Source of the DNA: Verrucomicrobiales bacterium
Lineage (GTDB): Bacteria; Verrucomicrobiota; Verrucomicrobiia; Verrucomicrobiales; Verrucomicrobiaceae
DNA: 12,340 nt
Direction: 5' to 3'
Assembly: GCA_003506995.1 (NCBI GenBank)
Contig: DNXB01000288.1
Coordinates: 569 to 12,908, forward strand
A model generated the notes under the pieces. It was not told the DNA's origin and did no database searches. It saw nothing but the letters and a program-made list of their open reading frames with translations. The stretch's first letter is position 1; each line of letters begins with the position of its first letter. Positions 1-7,439 of this stretch are shown here, in pieces. The position numbers were made by a program, and so were the translations under genes.

Positions 1-2
1 AC

Positions 3-2147
3 ACCGATGGCGACGGCAAGGCCGACAAATTCACCGTCTTCGCTGACAAGCTCAACCTTCCCACCGGCATCGTCTTCGCCCGCAAAGGCATCATCATCGC
101 CGCGCCGCCGAAGTTCATCTATCTCGAAGACACTGATGGCGATGACAAGGCCGACGTGCGCGAGACGATCATCGACTGCTGGGGCATCAAGGACACACAC
201 GCGCAGGCCAGCAACCTGCACTACGGCTTCGACAACTGGATCTACGGCTGCGTGGGCTACAGCGGCATCGAAGGCCTGGTCGGCGGCAAAAAACAGCAGT
301 TCTCGATGGGAACCTATCGCTTCAAGCCGGACGGCAGCGCGATTGAGTTCCTGCACCAGTTCACGAACAACGCCTGGGGGCACAGCACCAACGACGCGGG
401 CGATCAATTCGGCGGCACCGCCAACGGTGCGCCCCTTTTCTTCGGCGGCATCCCCGCCACCGCGTATCCCGAGAAAGCACGCGGCATGACCGCGAAGAAG
501 ATCAACGTGGTCGAGACCTGCCACACCATCACACCGAACTTCCGCCAGGTGGATGTCTTCGGCGGTTACACCGCCGCCTGCGGTAGCAGCTTTGTTTACA
601 GCGATGCCTTGCCGAAACGTTTCCAAGGCAAGGCCATGGTCTGCGAACCCACGATGAAAGTCGTGGCGCTCTTGGATGTGCAACCCGACGGCGCGAGCTG
701 GAAAGCGCTCGACTCCATGAATCTCTACGCCAGCAGCGACGAGTGGAACTCTCCCGTCTATGCCGAAGTCGGCCCCGATGGCGCTGTTTGGGTGGCCGAT
801 TTCCAAAATTTTATCATTCAGCACAATCCCACGCCCAGCAAAGAACGCGGCGGCTTTGTCGGCACGACTGGTGTCGGCGGTGCGCATGAGAATGACCTGC
901 GCGATCACAGCCGTGGGCGGATTTACCGCATCACTGCAACAGGAGCCGCAAAAGACACGAACACGCTCTACAGCCGCCTGCTCAAACAGCAACGCCTCGC
1001 GTCAGACAAGTCCGACACATCGGACCTGTCAGACATCCACGCACTTTGGGTCAAACACGCCCGCGGCACCTTGGACTCAAAAGAGCACCAGGCCGCCCTC
1101 ATCTCCAAAGACGCCAAACTGCGCCGCAACGCCATCCGCGCCCTCGGCAATGACAAAACCGCGCAGGATCTTTTCTTCGGCTCCGGCGTGTTTTCTGATC
1201 CTGACCTCCACACACGCCTCGCCGCCTTCGTGAAGCTCGCGGACTTCGCCACGACACCTGAAATCCAGACGCTCGTCAAAAAACTCGCCGCTGATCCCGT
1301 CGTCAAAGCGGATGAATGGCTGGCGGAGGCCGCGAAGATGCTCGGCAAGAAACACAAGGCGCTCAATTACAAGGAAGGGCCGAATCTGCTACCCAATCCC
1401 GGCTTTGAAGAGCTCGCCGCCGACAAGAAAACGCCCGTGGGCTGGAAGCGTCGTGATTACGGCGCCAAGCCTGGCAACAAAGGGGCCTCCTGGGGCATCG
1501 TCATCGACCCAAAGATGGTTCACAGCGGCAAGCACGGCTTCCGTGTCATCACGCGTGAGGATGGAGACACCAGTTTCTTCGCTGACGTGGCTTTGAAGCC
1601 CAACACCGAGTACAAACTCAGCGCCTGGGTCAAAACGCACGCATTCAAAGGCAAAGCCAGCCTCAACGATCACATCGGTCGTGCAGAGACGACCAAGCTC
1701 ACCCGCAATCAGGACTGGACCGAGGTCGAAGTGACTTTCAACAGCAAGGACCGCCCCAAGGCCAGCATCAACCTCCTGCACGTCGGCAAAGGCGACACCT
1801 ACTTCGACGACGTGAAGCTCTGCGAGCTGATCGTGGAAGCCGAGGACGATGAATCCAAGCTCATCGGCGATGTGAAGACCGGCGAAAAGATCTTCTGGGA
1901 GCATCCCGTGGCCGCCTGCAAGAACTGCCACATGCTCAAAGGCCAGGGCAGCCCCGTCGGTCCGGCCCTCGACGGCATCGCCACGCGTAAAGACGCCGCC
2001 TACATCCTCGAAAGCCTCGTGAATCCGAACGCGAAACTCGCCGAAGGTTACACCGCCACGCCGATCTCCCCGATGCCGCCGATGAACCTCATCCTGAAGC
2101 CGCAGGAGTTCGCGGATGTGAAGGCATTTATCCTGAGCCTGAAATGA
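3..2147 (+). CDS. Propeller dehydrogenase / HEAT / CBM-like / cytochrome c fusion protein, 5' truncated
   Basis: The reading frame is open from the window edge, so the N-terminus is missing and 714 residues are visible (numbered here from nt 3). Residues 1-315 match the Pirellula/Verrucomicrobium-type 'membrane-bound dehydrogenase' propeller. They carry two Asp-rich calcium-loop-like motifs (TDGDGKAD near the start, DTDGDDKAD near residue 45) and the family signature DTHAQASNLHYGFDNWIYG. Residues about 345-450 look like HEAT-type helices. Residues about 460-606 begin NLLPNPGFEEL and end YFDDVKL, typical of a CBM4/9-like jelly-roll. Residues about 622-714 are a c-type cytochrome domain with C639-K-N-C642-H643; SPMPPM near the end probably supplies the axial Met. 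The expected role is exported oxidation of a sugar or polysaccharide-derived substrate with electrons passed to heme; the substrate is unknown. The internal ATG at 156 is not the start, because clear family sequence lies upstream. The DUF1501 gene follows after 32 nt, suggesting cotranscription. Confidence 0.88.
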   Translation, partial: TDGDGKADKFTVFADKLNLPTGIVFARKGIIIAAPPKFIYLEDTDGDDKADVRETIIDCWGIKDTHAQASNLHYGFDNWIYGCVGYSGIEGLVGGKKQQFSMGTYRFKPDGSAIEFLHQFTNNAWGHSTNDAGDQFGGTANGAPLFFGGIPATAYPEKARGMTAKKINVVETCHTITPNFRQVDVFGGYTAACGSSFVYSDALPKRFQGKAMVCEPTMKVVALLDVQPDGASWKALDSMNLYASSDEWNSPVYAEVGPDGAVWVADFQNFIIQHNPTPSKERGGFVGTTGVGGAHENDLRDHSRGRIYRITATGAAKDTNTLYSRLLKQQRLASDKSDTSDLSDIHALWVKHARGTLDSKEHQAALISKDAKLRRNAIRALGNDKTAQDLFFGSGVFSDPDLHTRLAAFVKLADFATTPEIQTLVKKLAADPVVKADEWLAEAAKMLGKKHKALNYKEGPNLLPNPGFEELAADKKTPVGWKRRDYGAKPGNKGASWGIVIDPKMVHSGKHGFRVITREDGDTSFFADVALKPNTEYKLSAWVKTHAFKGKASLNDHIGRAETTKLTRNQDWTEVEVTFNSKDRPKASINLLHVGKGDTYFDDVKLCELIVEAEDDESKLIGDVKTGEKIFWEHPVAACKNCHMLKGQGSPVGPALDGIATRKDAAYILESLVNPNAKLAEGYTATPISPMPPMNLILKPQEFADVKAFILSLK
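1002..1037 (+). repeat. In-frame 9-bp repeat (four units) encoding S-D-x
   Basis: Four consecutive 9-bp units of the form TCNGACNNN (tcagacaag, tccgacaca, tcggacctg, tcagacatc) encode S-D-K, S-D-T, S-D-L and S-D-I at residues 334-345 of the first gene. The tract lies between the propeller and the HEAT-like region, so it probably forms a hydrophilic linker. It looks like a small tandem expansion or an inserted repeat. Confidence 0.7.
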
Positions 2148-2179
2148 GGCCGCTGCCGCAGGCGTAATTTCGGCGTCTC

Positions 2180-3601
2180 ATGTCTCCCGCGTCCCCACAT
2201 CGCTGCTCAGGCCCGCTTTCACGCCGCAGTTTTCTCAGCCTGGGCTCGTTGGCCCTCTCGGGATGGTCGTTGAGTGACACGCTGCGCGCCGAAAGCATCG
2301 CCAAAACAGCGGGAAGGAAGCTGAAGGACAAGTCGGTAATCTTTGTGTGGCTGCCAGGTGGCATGTCGCATCTGGAAAGCTACGACATGAAGCCGAACGC
2401 GCCGGTCGAGTATCGCGGCGTGCTCAATCCCATCCGCACCAATGTCCCAGGCACGCACCTCTGCGAGCTGTTCCCGAAGCAGGCGAAGATGGCGGACAAG
2501 TTCAACATCATCCGCAGCGTGCATCATGAGTTCTCGGATCATGGCGGCGGACACAAGCGTTTCATGACGGGGCGCAATCCCGCGCTGCCCGTGGGCTTTG
2601 TGAATGACGCGCCGTCGGTACAGTCGATCATCAGTCGCAAACTCCAGCGCCAGGGACAGGCCATGCCAACCTGCGTTGCAGGCGTGGATCGTGGTCGCAG
2701 CGGCATTGATGTGTTTTCAATGGGCTCGGCCTATCTTGGGCCTTCGGCCTCGCCCTTCATGGTCGTCGGCGACCCGAGCGCGAGGGATTTCAAAGTCGAA
2801 AACATCGGCCTCACGCCGGACATGGAGTCACGGCTCGATGACCGCATGCACCTGCTCCGAGGCATGGACAATCTGAAGCGTGAGATGGACCGTGGCGGCC
2901 TCATGGAAGCCATGGACAGCTTCAGCCAGCGCGCCTTTGGCATGCTCACGACACCCGCCGTGCGCGATGCCTTCGATTTGAGCCAGGAACCCGTCCAGGT
3001 GCGTGAGCGCTACGGTCACAGTGCGTACGGCCAGCGCGGTCTCATGGCGCGTCGTCTGGTGGAGGCCGGATGCCGTTTCGTGACGATGGTCTGGGAGAAC
3101 CCCTTCCCCGGCACACCGATCCCGAAGAACTGCACCTACAACTGGGACAGCCACGCGGTGAATTGCGACATGTATGCCGACAACCGCTGGCGCATGCCGG
3201 CTTACGATCAAGCAGCCTCCGCCTTGATCGAGGACATCCACCAACGCGGTCTCGACAAAGATGTGCTCGTCATCATCACCGGCGAATTCGGCCGCACGCC
3301 GAGGATCAACACACAGATCGGCACACAAACCGGCGTCACCCAGCCGGGACGTGATCACTGGCCCAGCGCCATGTCCTTCATCGTCTCCGGCGGCAGCATG
3401 CAGACCGGTCAGGTCATTGGTGCCACCAATCCGCGTGGCGAGTTTCCCATCGAACGTCCGCTCAGCCCTAACGACCTCTGGGCCACCGTCTATCAGCACC
3501 TCGGCATCGACCCCAACGACACGTTTGATGATTTCCAGGGCCGTCCAATGCCCATCCTGCCTTCCGGTGAACCGATCCGAGAGCTGATGCCGCTGGCATA
3601 G
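2180..3601 (+). CDS. DUF1501 family protein, Tat-exported
   Basis: This 473-aa protein belongs to DUF1501, a family in the alkaline phosphatase/sulfatase fold group whose biochemical role is not established. A twin-arginine signal, S14-R-R-S-F-L19, is followed by a hydrophobic stretch, so the folded protein is probably exported. Family landmarks are WLPGGMSHLESYDMKP near residue 55, the His-rich block H115-H-E-F-S-D120-H121-G-G-G-H125, G368-E-F-G-R-T-P-R375 and R391-D-H-W394. The His and Asp residues in these blocks are candidates for metal binding. Length is normal for the family. It lies 32 nt after the cytochrome fusion gene; in planctomycetes and verrucomicrobia DUF1501 genes are usually paired with exported cytochrome-domain proteins, so the two products probably act together outside the cytoplasm. 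The ATG at 2180 places the Tat motif correctly and is preceded by ggcgtctc rather than a Shine-Dalgarno sequence. Confidence 0.92.
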   Translation: MSPASPHRCSGPLSRRSFLSLGSLALSGWSLSDTLRAESIAKTAGRKLKDKSVIFVWLPGGMSHLESYDMKPNAPVEYRGVLNPIRTNVPGTHLCELFPKQAKMADKFNIIRSVHHEFSDHGGGHKRFMTGRNPALPVGFVNDAPSVQSIISRKLQRQGQAMPTCVAGVDRGRSGIDVFSMGSAYLGPSASPFMVVGDPSARDFKVENIGLTPDMESRLDDRMHLLRGMDNLKREMDRGGLMEAMDSFSQRAFGMLTTPAVRDAFDLSQEPVQVRERYGHSAYGQRGLMARRLVEAGCRFVTMVWENPFPGTPIPKNCTYNWDSHAVNCDMYADNRWRMPAYDQAASALIEDIHQRGLDKDVLVIITGEFGRTPRINTQIGTQTGVTQPGRDHWPSAMSFIVSGGSMQTGQVIGATNPRGEFPIERPLSPNDLWATVYQHLGIDPNDTFDDFQGRPMPILPSGEPIRELMPLA

Positions 3602-3606
3602 TCAAG

Positions 3607-3694
3607 ACGGGCATCCCGTGAAGCTGGAGCAACGTTAGAATTGACCCGAAGGCCAGTCTGGCCTTGATACCAGCACTCCAGGCCGCCCGGCCTG
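3607..3694. repeat. Three palindromes in the DUF1501-peroxiredoxin gap
   Basis: The 119-nt gap (3602-3720) has no gene but holds three hairpin-forming dyads: acggg-cat-cccgt at 3607-3619; aaggccag-t-ctggcctt, perfect, at 3649-3665; and caggccg-cc-cggcctg, perfect, at 3679-3694. The last two share an AGGCC core and are only 13 nt apart, which resembles a REP-like intergenic element. None is followed by a T-run, so they are not typical intrinsic terminators, although they could stabilise the 3' end of the upstream mRNA or act as operators for the peroxiredoxin gene. Confidence 0.55.
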
Positions 3695-3720
3695 AACGCA
3701 ACCCATCAACAAACACTTCT

Positions 3721-4194
3721 ATGGCACTCTCCATCGGTTCCCAAGCCCCCAGCTTCACCCTCAAGTCGAAATCCGCCTCCGGCCTGGCCGATGTCACGCT
3801 TCCGGCAGCAGGTAAAATCACCGTCATCCTGTTCTTCCCGCTCGCCTTCACCGGCGTCTGCACGCAAGAGCTTTGTGACATCACCGCCGGCCTCAGCAGC
3901 TACAGTGATCTGAACGCCGACGTCATCGGCATCAGCGTGGACAGCCCCTTCGCCCAGGAAGCCTGGGCGCAGAAGGAAAAGATCGGCATCACGCTGGTCA
4001 GCGACCTCAACAAGGAGGCCACCAAAGCCTACGATGTGCTGTTCCCAGGACTGGCCGGCATTGGTGACACCTCCGCCCGCGCCGCCTTTGTCGTGGATAA
4101 GAACGGCGTGATCCAATACGCCGAACAAACCGCCACCCCGAAGGATCTGCCCAATTTCGATGCTGTTAAAGCCAAGCTGGCCACGCTCGCTTGA
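3721..4194 (+). CDS. Peroxiredoxin, BCP/AhpE-like thiol peroxidase
   Basis: This 157-aa cytoplasmic protein of the AhpC/TSA superfamily reduces hydrogen peroxide and organic hydroperoxides using thiol donors such as thioredoxin. The active-site motif P40-x-x-x-T44-x-x-C47 is intact, and R120 is the likely conserved active-site arginine. A second cysteine at C52, five residues after the peroxidatic C47, matches the atypical 2-Cys arrangement of bacterioferritin comigratory protein (BCP), so an internal disulfide is likely. No signal peptide is visible. The frame is open upstream to an in-frame start-type codon at 3664, but the ATG at 3721 gives the standard family N-terminus (MALSIGSQAPSFTL); the longer form would also run through the upstream palindromes. 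The gene appears to be transcribed on its own, with its own terminator. Confidence 0.92.
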   Translation: MALSIGSQAPSFTLKSKSASGLADVTLPAAGKITVILFFPLAFTGVCTQELCDITAGLSSYSDLNADVIGISVDSPFAQEAWAQKEKIGITLVSDLNKEATKAYDVLFPGLAGIGDTSARAAFVVDKNGVIQYAEQTATPKDLPNFDAVKAKLATLA

Positions 4195-4214
4195 AACTGA
4201 ATCCCTCTGAAAAG

Positions 4215-4248
4215 AAAAAGGCGCGGGAGATGCTCCCGCGCCTTTTTT
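4215..4248. terminator. Bidirectional intrinsic terminator
   Basis: A 10-bp G+C-rich stem (4220-4229 with 4233-4242) has a 3-nt loop. It is extended by five A:T pairs (4215-4219 with 4243-4247) and ends in a run of six T on the + strand. The A-run on the other side becomes a U-tract on the - strand. It starts 20 nt after the peroxiredoxin stop and ends 13 nt before the end of the convergent Wzc-like gene, so it can serve both transcripts. Confidence 0.93.
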
Positions 4249-4261
4249 GTGATCTTCAAAC

Positions 4262-6451
4262 TCAAGACTTCGCAGCGGCAGGCTCTGCCGAAGCAGCGGC
4301 GCCTTTGACCGGAGCGTAATAGTAGCTGGCGTAGTTGTAATAGGTGTACTCTTTCAGGTTCGAGCTGGAACGGTTGAGGAGTTCCCCGCCGATGTTCACC
4401 TGGCGCTCGTAAAGCAGATCGAGAGCCTTGCCGGAGAGACGGGCCATGGTGGAGGACATGCGGACGACAAACAGCACGGCGTCGAGCTTCGGCGCGAAGC
4501 TGGCGGTGTCGTCGGCGACAAGAACCGGAGCACTGTCGAAGATGACGTAATCGTATTCTTCGCCCATCTCCTTGAGCATCTCCTCGGCGGTCTTGGATAG
4601 GAGCATTTCCGAGGTCTGGTCAAACACCTCGCCACGGGCCAGCAGGTCAAGATTGCGTGTGCTGGTTTCCTGGACGGCATCCCTCCAGTGGAGTTTCCCA
4701 CGGAGAGCCTCGCTGAGTCCGGGAGTGGCTGGCAGCTTGAACAACTCGCTCACACCACCTCGGCGAAGGTCGCAGTCGGCGAGGAGAACGCGTGCTCCAG
4801 CCAGGGCCATGGTGACCGCCAGATTGGAAGTCACCGTGGTCTTGCCCTCATTTGGCACGGCGCTGGTGATCAGAATGGTCTTTGGCGGCTTGCCCTGCCA
4901 GTTCTTGAAGAGAATGGAAGAACGCACGTTACGGAAAGCCTCGGCATAAAGATGGCGGTCATCGTTGGGACGCAGCAGGGCCACATCACCACGGTTCCGC
5001 TGCTCAGGCACCTGGCCGAGCACAGATTCACCGGGAAACAACGCCTGAAACTCGCTGAAGGAGTTCATGCGGTCATCCAGACGGTCAAACAGCAGCAGAA
5101 TGATGATCCCGGCGCCGATACCGGCCACGAGGCCCACAACGATGGGCATGACCCAGTCCTCGACGTTCTCAGCTGCGGCGGTGGCACGCTCCTGGATGGC
5201 CACATAGTCGGCCGTGGTGTTGGCGGTGATGGTGAACTGCTCCACTTTCTCGAACATTTTTTCCCAAGCCAGCTTGGCCGCTTTGGAGTCTTCCTCGAGC
5301 TGTTTGTACTGGGCCAGCTTGGCCCCCAAATCGAGCGCTTCTTTTTCCTTCTCGACAATCTGAGCGTCGAGAACCTGGACGCGGCGCTCCACGTCGGATA
5401 ATTGCGCCCGCATCTCGTCCTGAATTTGCTGGGAATAAGAGGTCAGGAGCGCCTTTTGAGTGGCCAATTCCTCCGTCACATCCTGCACCATCGGATGCTG
5501 CGCCTTGAACTGGAGCAGCAGGGAATCCAGCTTGGTCCGCAGTTCGGTGATTTTTGACTTGGTGCGCAGATAATCCTGCTCGGCCATGGTCATGCCCATG
5601 CCGCCGGGGGAGCTTTCTGACTTCACACCGCCCGGAGGCGTATTTTCAGCGGCCGGAACCGCTCCGACCGGAGGCGCGCCAGCCCCAGAACTCAACAAGC
5701 GCTCACGCGACTGCATCGCGGCATCAACATTGGCCAGCGCCAGTGTCAACTCGGCCAGGATCGTGCGCTGGGTTTCGCGTTGAGACTGCAGGTTGTTCAA
5801 GAATTGCGCGGCCGTGTTGTTGCTGTTGTTGATGGTGATGACGTTGTTGGCCGCGCTGAATTTCGTCAGCTTGTCATTGCGCTCCTCCATGACCTTCTGC
5901 TTGTTCACCACCTCCTGGAGGAACTGCTGAAGCACCTTGCCCTGCGCCTGCTCCCGAATGTTCTGGCGGAAGGCAATGAACTCATCCAGAAGGGAGTCGA
6001 GGAATATCTTGGTGTAGCGGGGCTCTGATCCTGTGGCGAGGATGTTGAAAATGGCCGACCCCTTGGTCTGCGCGACACGTATCTCGACATCCGAATCCTT
6101 CAAGTCAGGATTGAGCGCTCGCACACGCTCCAAAGCGCGGCGTTTCATTTCCGCGCTCTCCACCGTCTCAATGATGGTGCCATAAAAGTCGGCCTGCTGC
6201 TCTCTCCATGAGTAGTTGTCGTTCGCCACCATCTGGCCTCCCGCCACGAGTTTGGCAAGAGAACGGAACTCCTGGGGACGACCGGTGATGCGAAGCGCCT
6301 GGACGCAAACACCAATGCTCGCAGTGAGCAGCAGGAACCACCAACGGCGGCGCAGCAGGATTTTATAGCGCTGAAACTTGGCAGACGCCTCGTGGATGCG
6401 GCTCAAGGTGCTTGACTGCGCCTGGCCTGGGAGGTTGAGGGTATTTTCCAT
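4262..6451 (-). CDS. Wzc/GumC-like polysaccharide co-polymerase with BY-kinase domain
   Basis: This 729-aa inner-membrane protein should control chain length and export of an exopolysaccharide. TM1 lies at about 36-53 (WWFLLLTASIGV). A periplasmic Wzz-type region with long coiled coils follows, including the family motif FKAQHPMVQDV. TM2 lies at 433-455 (WVMPIVVGLVAG). The cytoplasmic tyrosine kinase has Walker A S530-A-V-P-N-E-G-K537-T-T539, Walker A' V-L-L-A-D559-C-D561-L-R-R and Walker B Y-V-I-F-D639. A C-terminal cluster of seven tyrosines (702, 704, 705, 707, 710, 711, 712) is the expected autophosphorylation site. Odd features are a Pro/Gly/Ala-rich linker at 253-288 within the coiled-coil region and no obvious PxxPxxP motif before TM2. 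An in-frame ATG at 6508 would add 19 residues. I prefer 6451 because its leader (ctctcccca) resembles those of the neighbouring genes. It is the last gene of the export operon. Confidence 0.93.
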   Translation of the reverse strand: MENTLNLPGQAQSSTLSRIHEASAKFQRYKILLRRRWWFLLLTASIGVCVQALRITGRPQEFRSLAKLVAGGQMVANDNYSWREQQADFYGTIIETVESAEMKRRALERVRALNPDLKDSDVEIRVAQTKGSAIFNILATGSEPRYTKIFLDSLLDEFIAFRQNIREQAQGKVLQQFLQEVVNKQKVMEERNDKLTKFSAANNVITINNSNNTAAQFLNNLQSQRETQRTILAELTLALANVDAAMQSRERLLSSGAGAPPVGAVPAAENTPPGGVKSESSPGGMGMTMAEQDYLRTKSKITELRTKLDSLLLQFKAQHPMVQDVTEELATQKALLTSYSQQIQDEMRAQLSDVERRVQVLDAQIVEKEKEALDLGAKLAQYKQLEEDSKAAKLAWEKMFEKVEQFTITANTTADYVAIQERATAAAENVEDWVMPIVVGLVAGIGAGIIILLLFDRLDDRMNSFSEFQALFPGESVLGQVPEQRNRGDVALLRPNDDRHLYAEAFRNVRSSILFKNWQGKPPKTILITSAVPNEGKTTVTSNLAVTMALAGARVLLADCDLRRGGVSELFKLPATPGLSEALRGKLHWRDAVQETSTRNLDLLARGEVFDQTSEMLLSKTAEEMLKEMGEEYDYVIFDSAPVLVADDTASFAPKLDAVLFVVRMSSTMARLSGKALDLLYERQVNIGGELLNRSSSNLKEYTYYNYASYYYAPVKGAAASAEPAAAKS

Positions 6452-6623
6452 TGGGGAGAGGGAATTGGAGAAGGCAGATCGTTTCGGCCACACGCCTGAT
6501 TCTGCCATTTCCTTGCCAAGGGGCAGCTTCGCTCAAAGCGATGGTTATAGCCATTGGATTTTTAAACAGACCGCATGTTCGATATTAGACGTCATGGCGG
6601 GCCATTTCGCCCTGGGCTTGGCA

Positions 6624-6644
6624 GCTCCTTCTGGCCGGAGGAGC
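6624..6644 (-). promoter_or_regulatory. Hairpin in the gap between the OPX and Wzc-like genes
   Basis: Six-base arms gctcct (6624-6629) and aggagc (6639-6644) enclose a 9-nt loop, only 6 nt past the OPX stop codon on the transcribed strand. There is no U-tract, so it is more likely an mRNA-stability or partial-attenuation element than a full terminator. The rest of the 199-nt gap (6452-6650) contains smaller dyads, including ccttg-c-caagg at 6511-6521 and tcgct-caa-agcga at 6529-6541, and no gene. Confidence 0.35.
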
Positions 6645-6650
6645 CGATGT

Positions 6651-7361
6651 TCAGAAGTTCCAATTCAACTCCTCAACGATGATCACATCATCTTTACGGA
6701 TGAAAATATCACGCTCCAGGTCGCCTTTGCGCATGATGCCATCCACATTGACCAGGATGGTTTTGTTGCCCTGGGGTGTCTTGCGAACGATTTTGACCCT
6801 TTCCTTGTTGGCAAACTGGGCAAAGCCACCAGCGCGCAGGATGGCCTGGCTGATGGTGATGTCCTCGTTGGTGGGAAGGTCGTATTTGCCCTGCTTGGCG
6901 ACGATGCCAAACATGACATAAAACTCCAGATCGATCGCGCCTTCCGCAATTTGAGCCCGCTCGTTCAATATGTCGATCGCAATGAGCACCGTGGCTTTCG
7001 TGAAGAAATTTTTCTCCAGTTCTTTTTTGATGGTGTTGGCCAGCTCACGGCAAGTTTTGCCTCTGGCGGTGATCAATCCCACATAGGGAGCCTGAACTTC
7101 GCCCGTGACCGCTACCTTCTGCTGCAATGCCTCACGGCGGTCCTCAATGATCCTGATGCTGATCGTGTCCCCCACTGAGATGGGGCGGTTGTTATCCAGG
7201 ACGTCCATGGAGGTCAGAACCGCAGCCCCCGCGTTCACCGCCCCCGTTTGAGCGGCAGCACGAGAAGGCCTGGAGGGCTCGGCTGATCGAAAACCAGCAT
7301 CTTGGGCTGAGGCCGAAAGAAAAGCCGCCAGCAGGATAAGGACAGAGTGAATTATTTTCAT
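6651..7361 (-). CDS. Short Wza/OPX-type polysaccharide export protein
   Basis: This 236-aa exported protein is of the outer-membrane polysaccharide export (OPX) family. A signal peptide (MKIIHSVLILLAAFLSASA) ends in A17-S-A19, a signal peptidase I site. There is no lipobox cysteine, unlike E. coli Wza. A Pro/Ala/Ser-rich linker (25-48) leads to a Poly_export domain at about 58-132 (ISVGDTISIRI, GKTCRELA) and an SLBB-like domain at about 145-232 (GKYDLP, AILRAGGF, DIFIRKDDVIIV). At 236 aa it is much shorter than Wza (about 380) and lacks the C-terminal helix that forms Wza's outer-membrane pore. It ends in NWNF. It lies between the barrel and Wzc-like genes and probably forms the periplasmic channel joining them. 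The ATG at 7361 starts exactly at the signal peptide; a TTG at 7376 would add five residues. Confidence 0.9.
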   Translation of the reverse strand: MKIIHSVLILLAAFLSASAQDAGFRSAEPSRPSRAAAQTGAVNAGAAVLTSMDVLDNNRPISVGDTISIRIIEDRREALQQKVAVTGEVQAPYVGLITARGKTCRELANTIKKELEKNFFTKATVLIAIDILNERAQIAEGAIDLEFYVMFGIVAKQGKYDLPTNEDITISQAILRAGGFAQFANKERVKIVRKTPQGNKTILVNVDGIMRKGDLERDIFIRKDDVIIVEELNWNF

Positions 7362-7382
7362 GGAGATCAGAGCCAAGGGGCG

Positions 7383-7405
7383 GCCTGCATATCAAACAAG
7401 CAGGC
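7383..7405 (-). promoter_or_regulatory. Hairpin in the gap between the barrel and OPX genes
   Basis: Arms gcctgc (7383-7388) and gcaggc (7400-7405) form a 6-bp stem with an 11-nt loop inside the 78-nt gap (7362-7439) between the barrel stop and the OPX start. There is no U-tract. It could be an mRNA processing or stability element that adjusts relative expression within the operon. Confidence 0.35.
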
Positions 7406-7439
7406 TGGACGAGTTTGAGACAAACGTGAGAGCCTGGCG

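Noticed and set aside
968..1366. Long antisense frames opposite the first gene (also 1389-1931 and 2828-3499 -)
   Set aside because: They lie opposite well-supported conserved domains and read as shadow frames typical of G+C-rich coding DNA.
4572..5401. Several + strand frames inside the Wzc-like gene
   Set aside because: They lie opposite the kinase motifs and coiled-coil region and have no homology-like features of their own.
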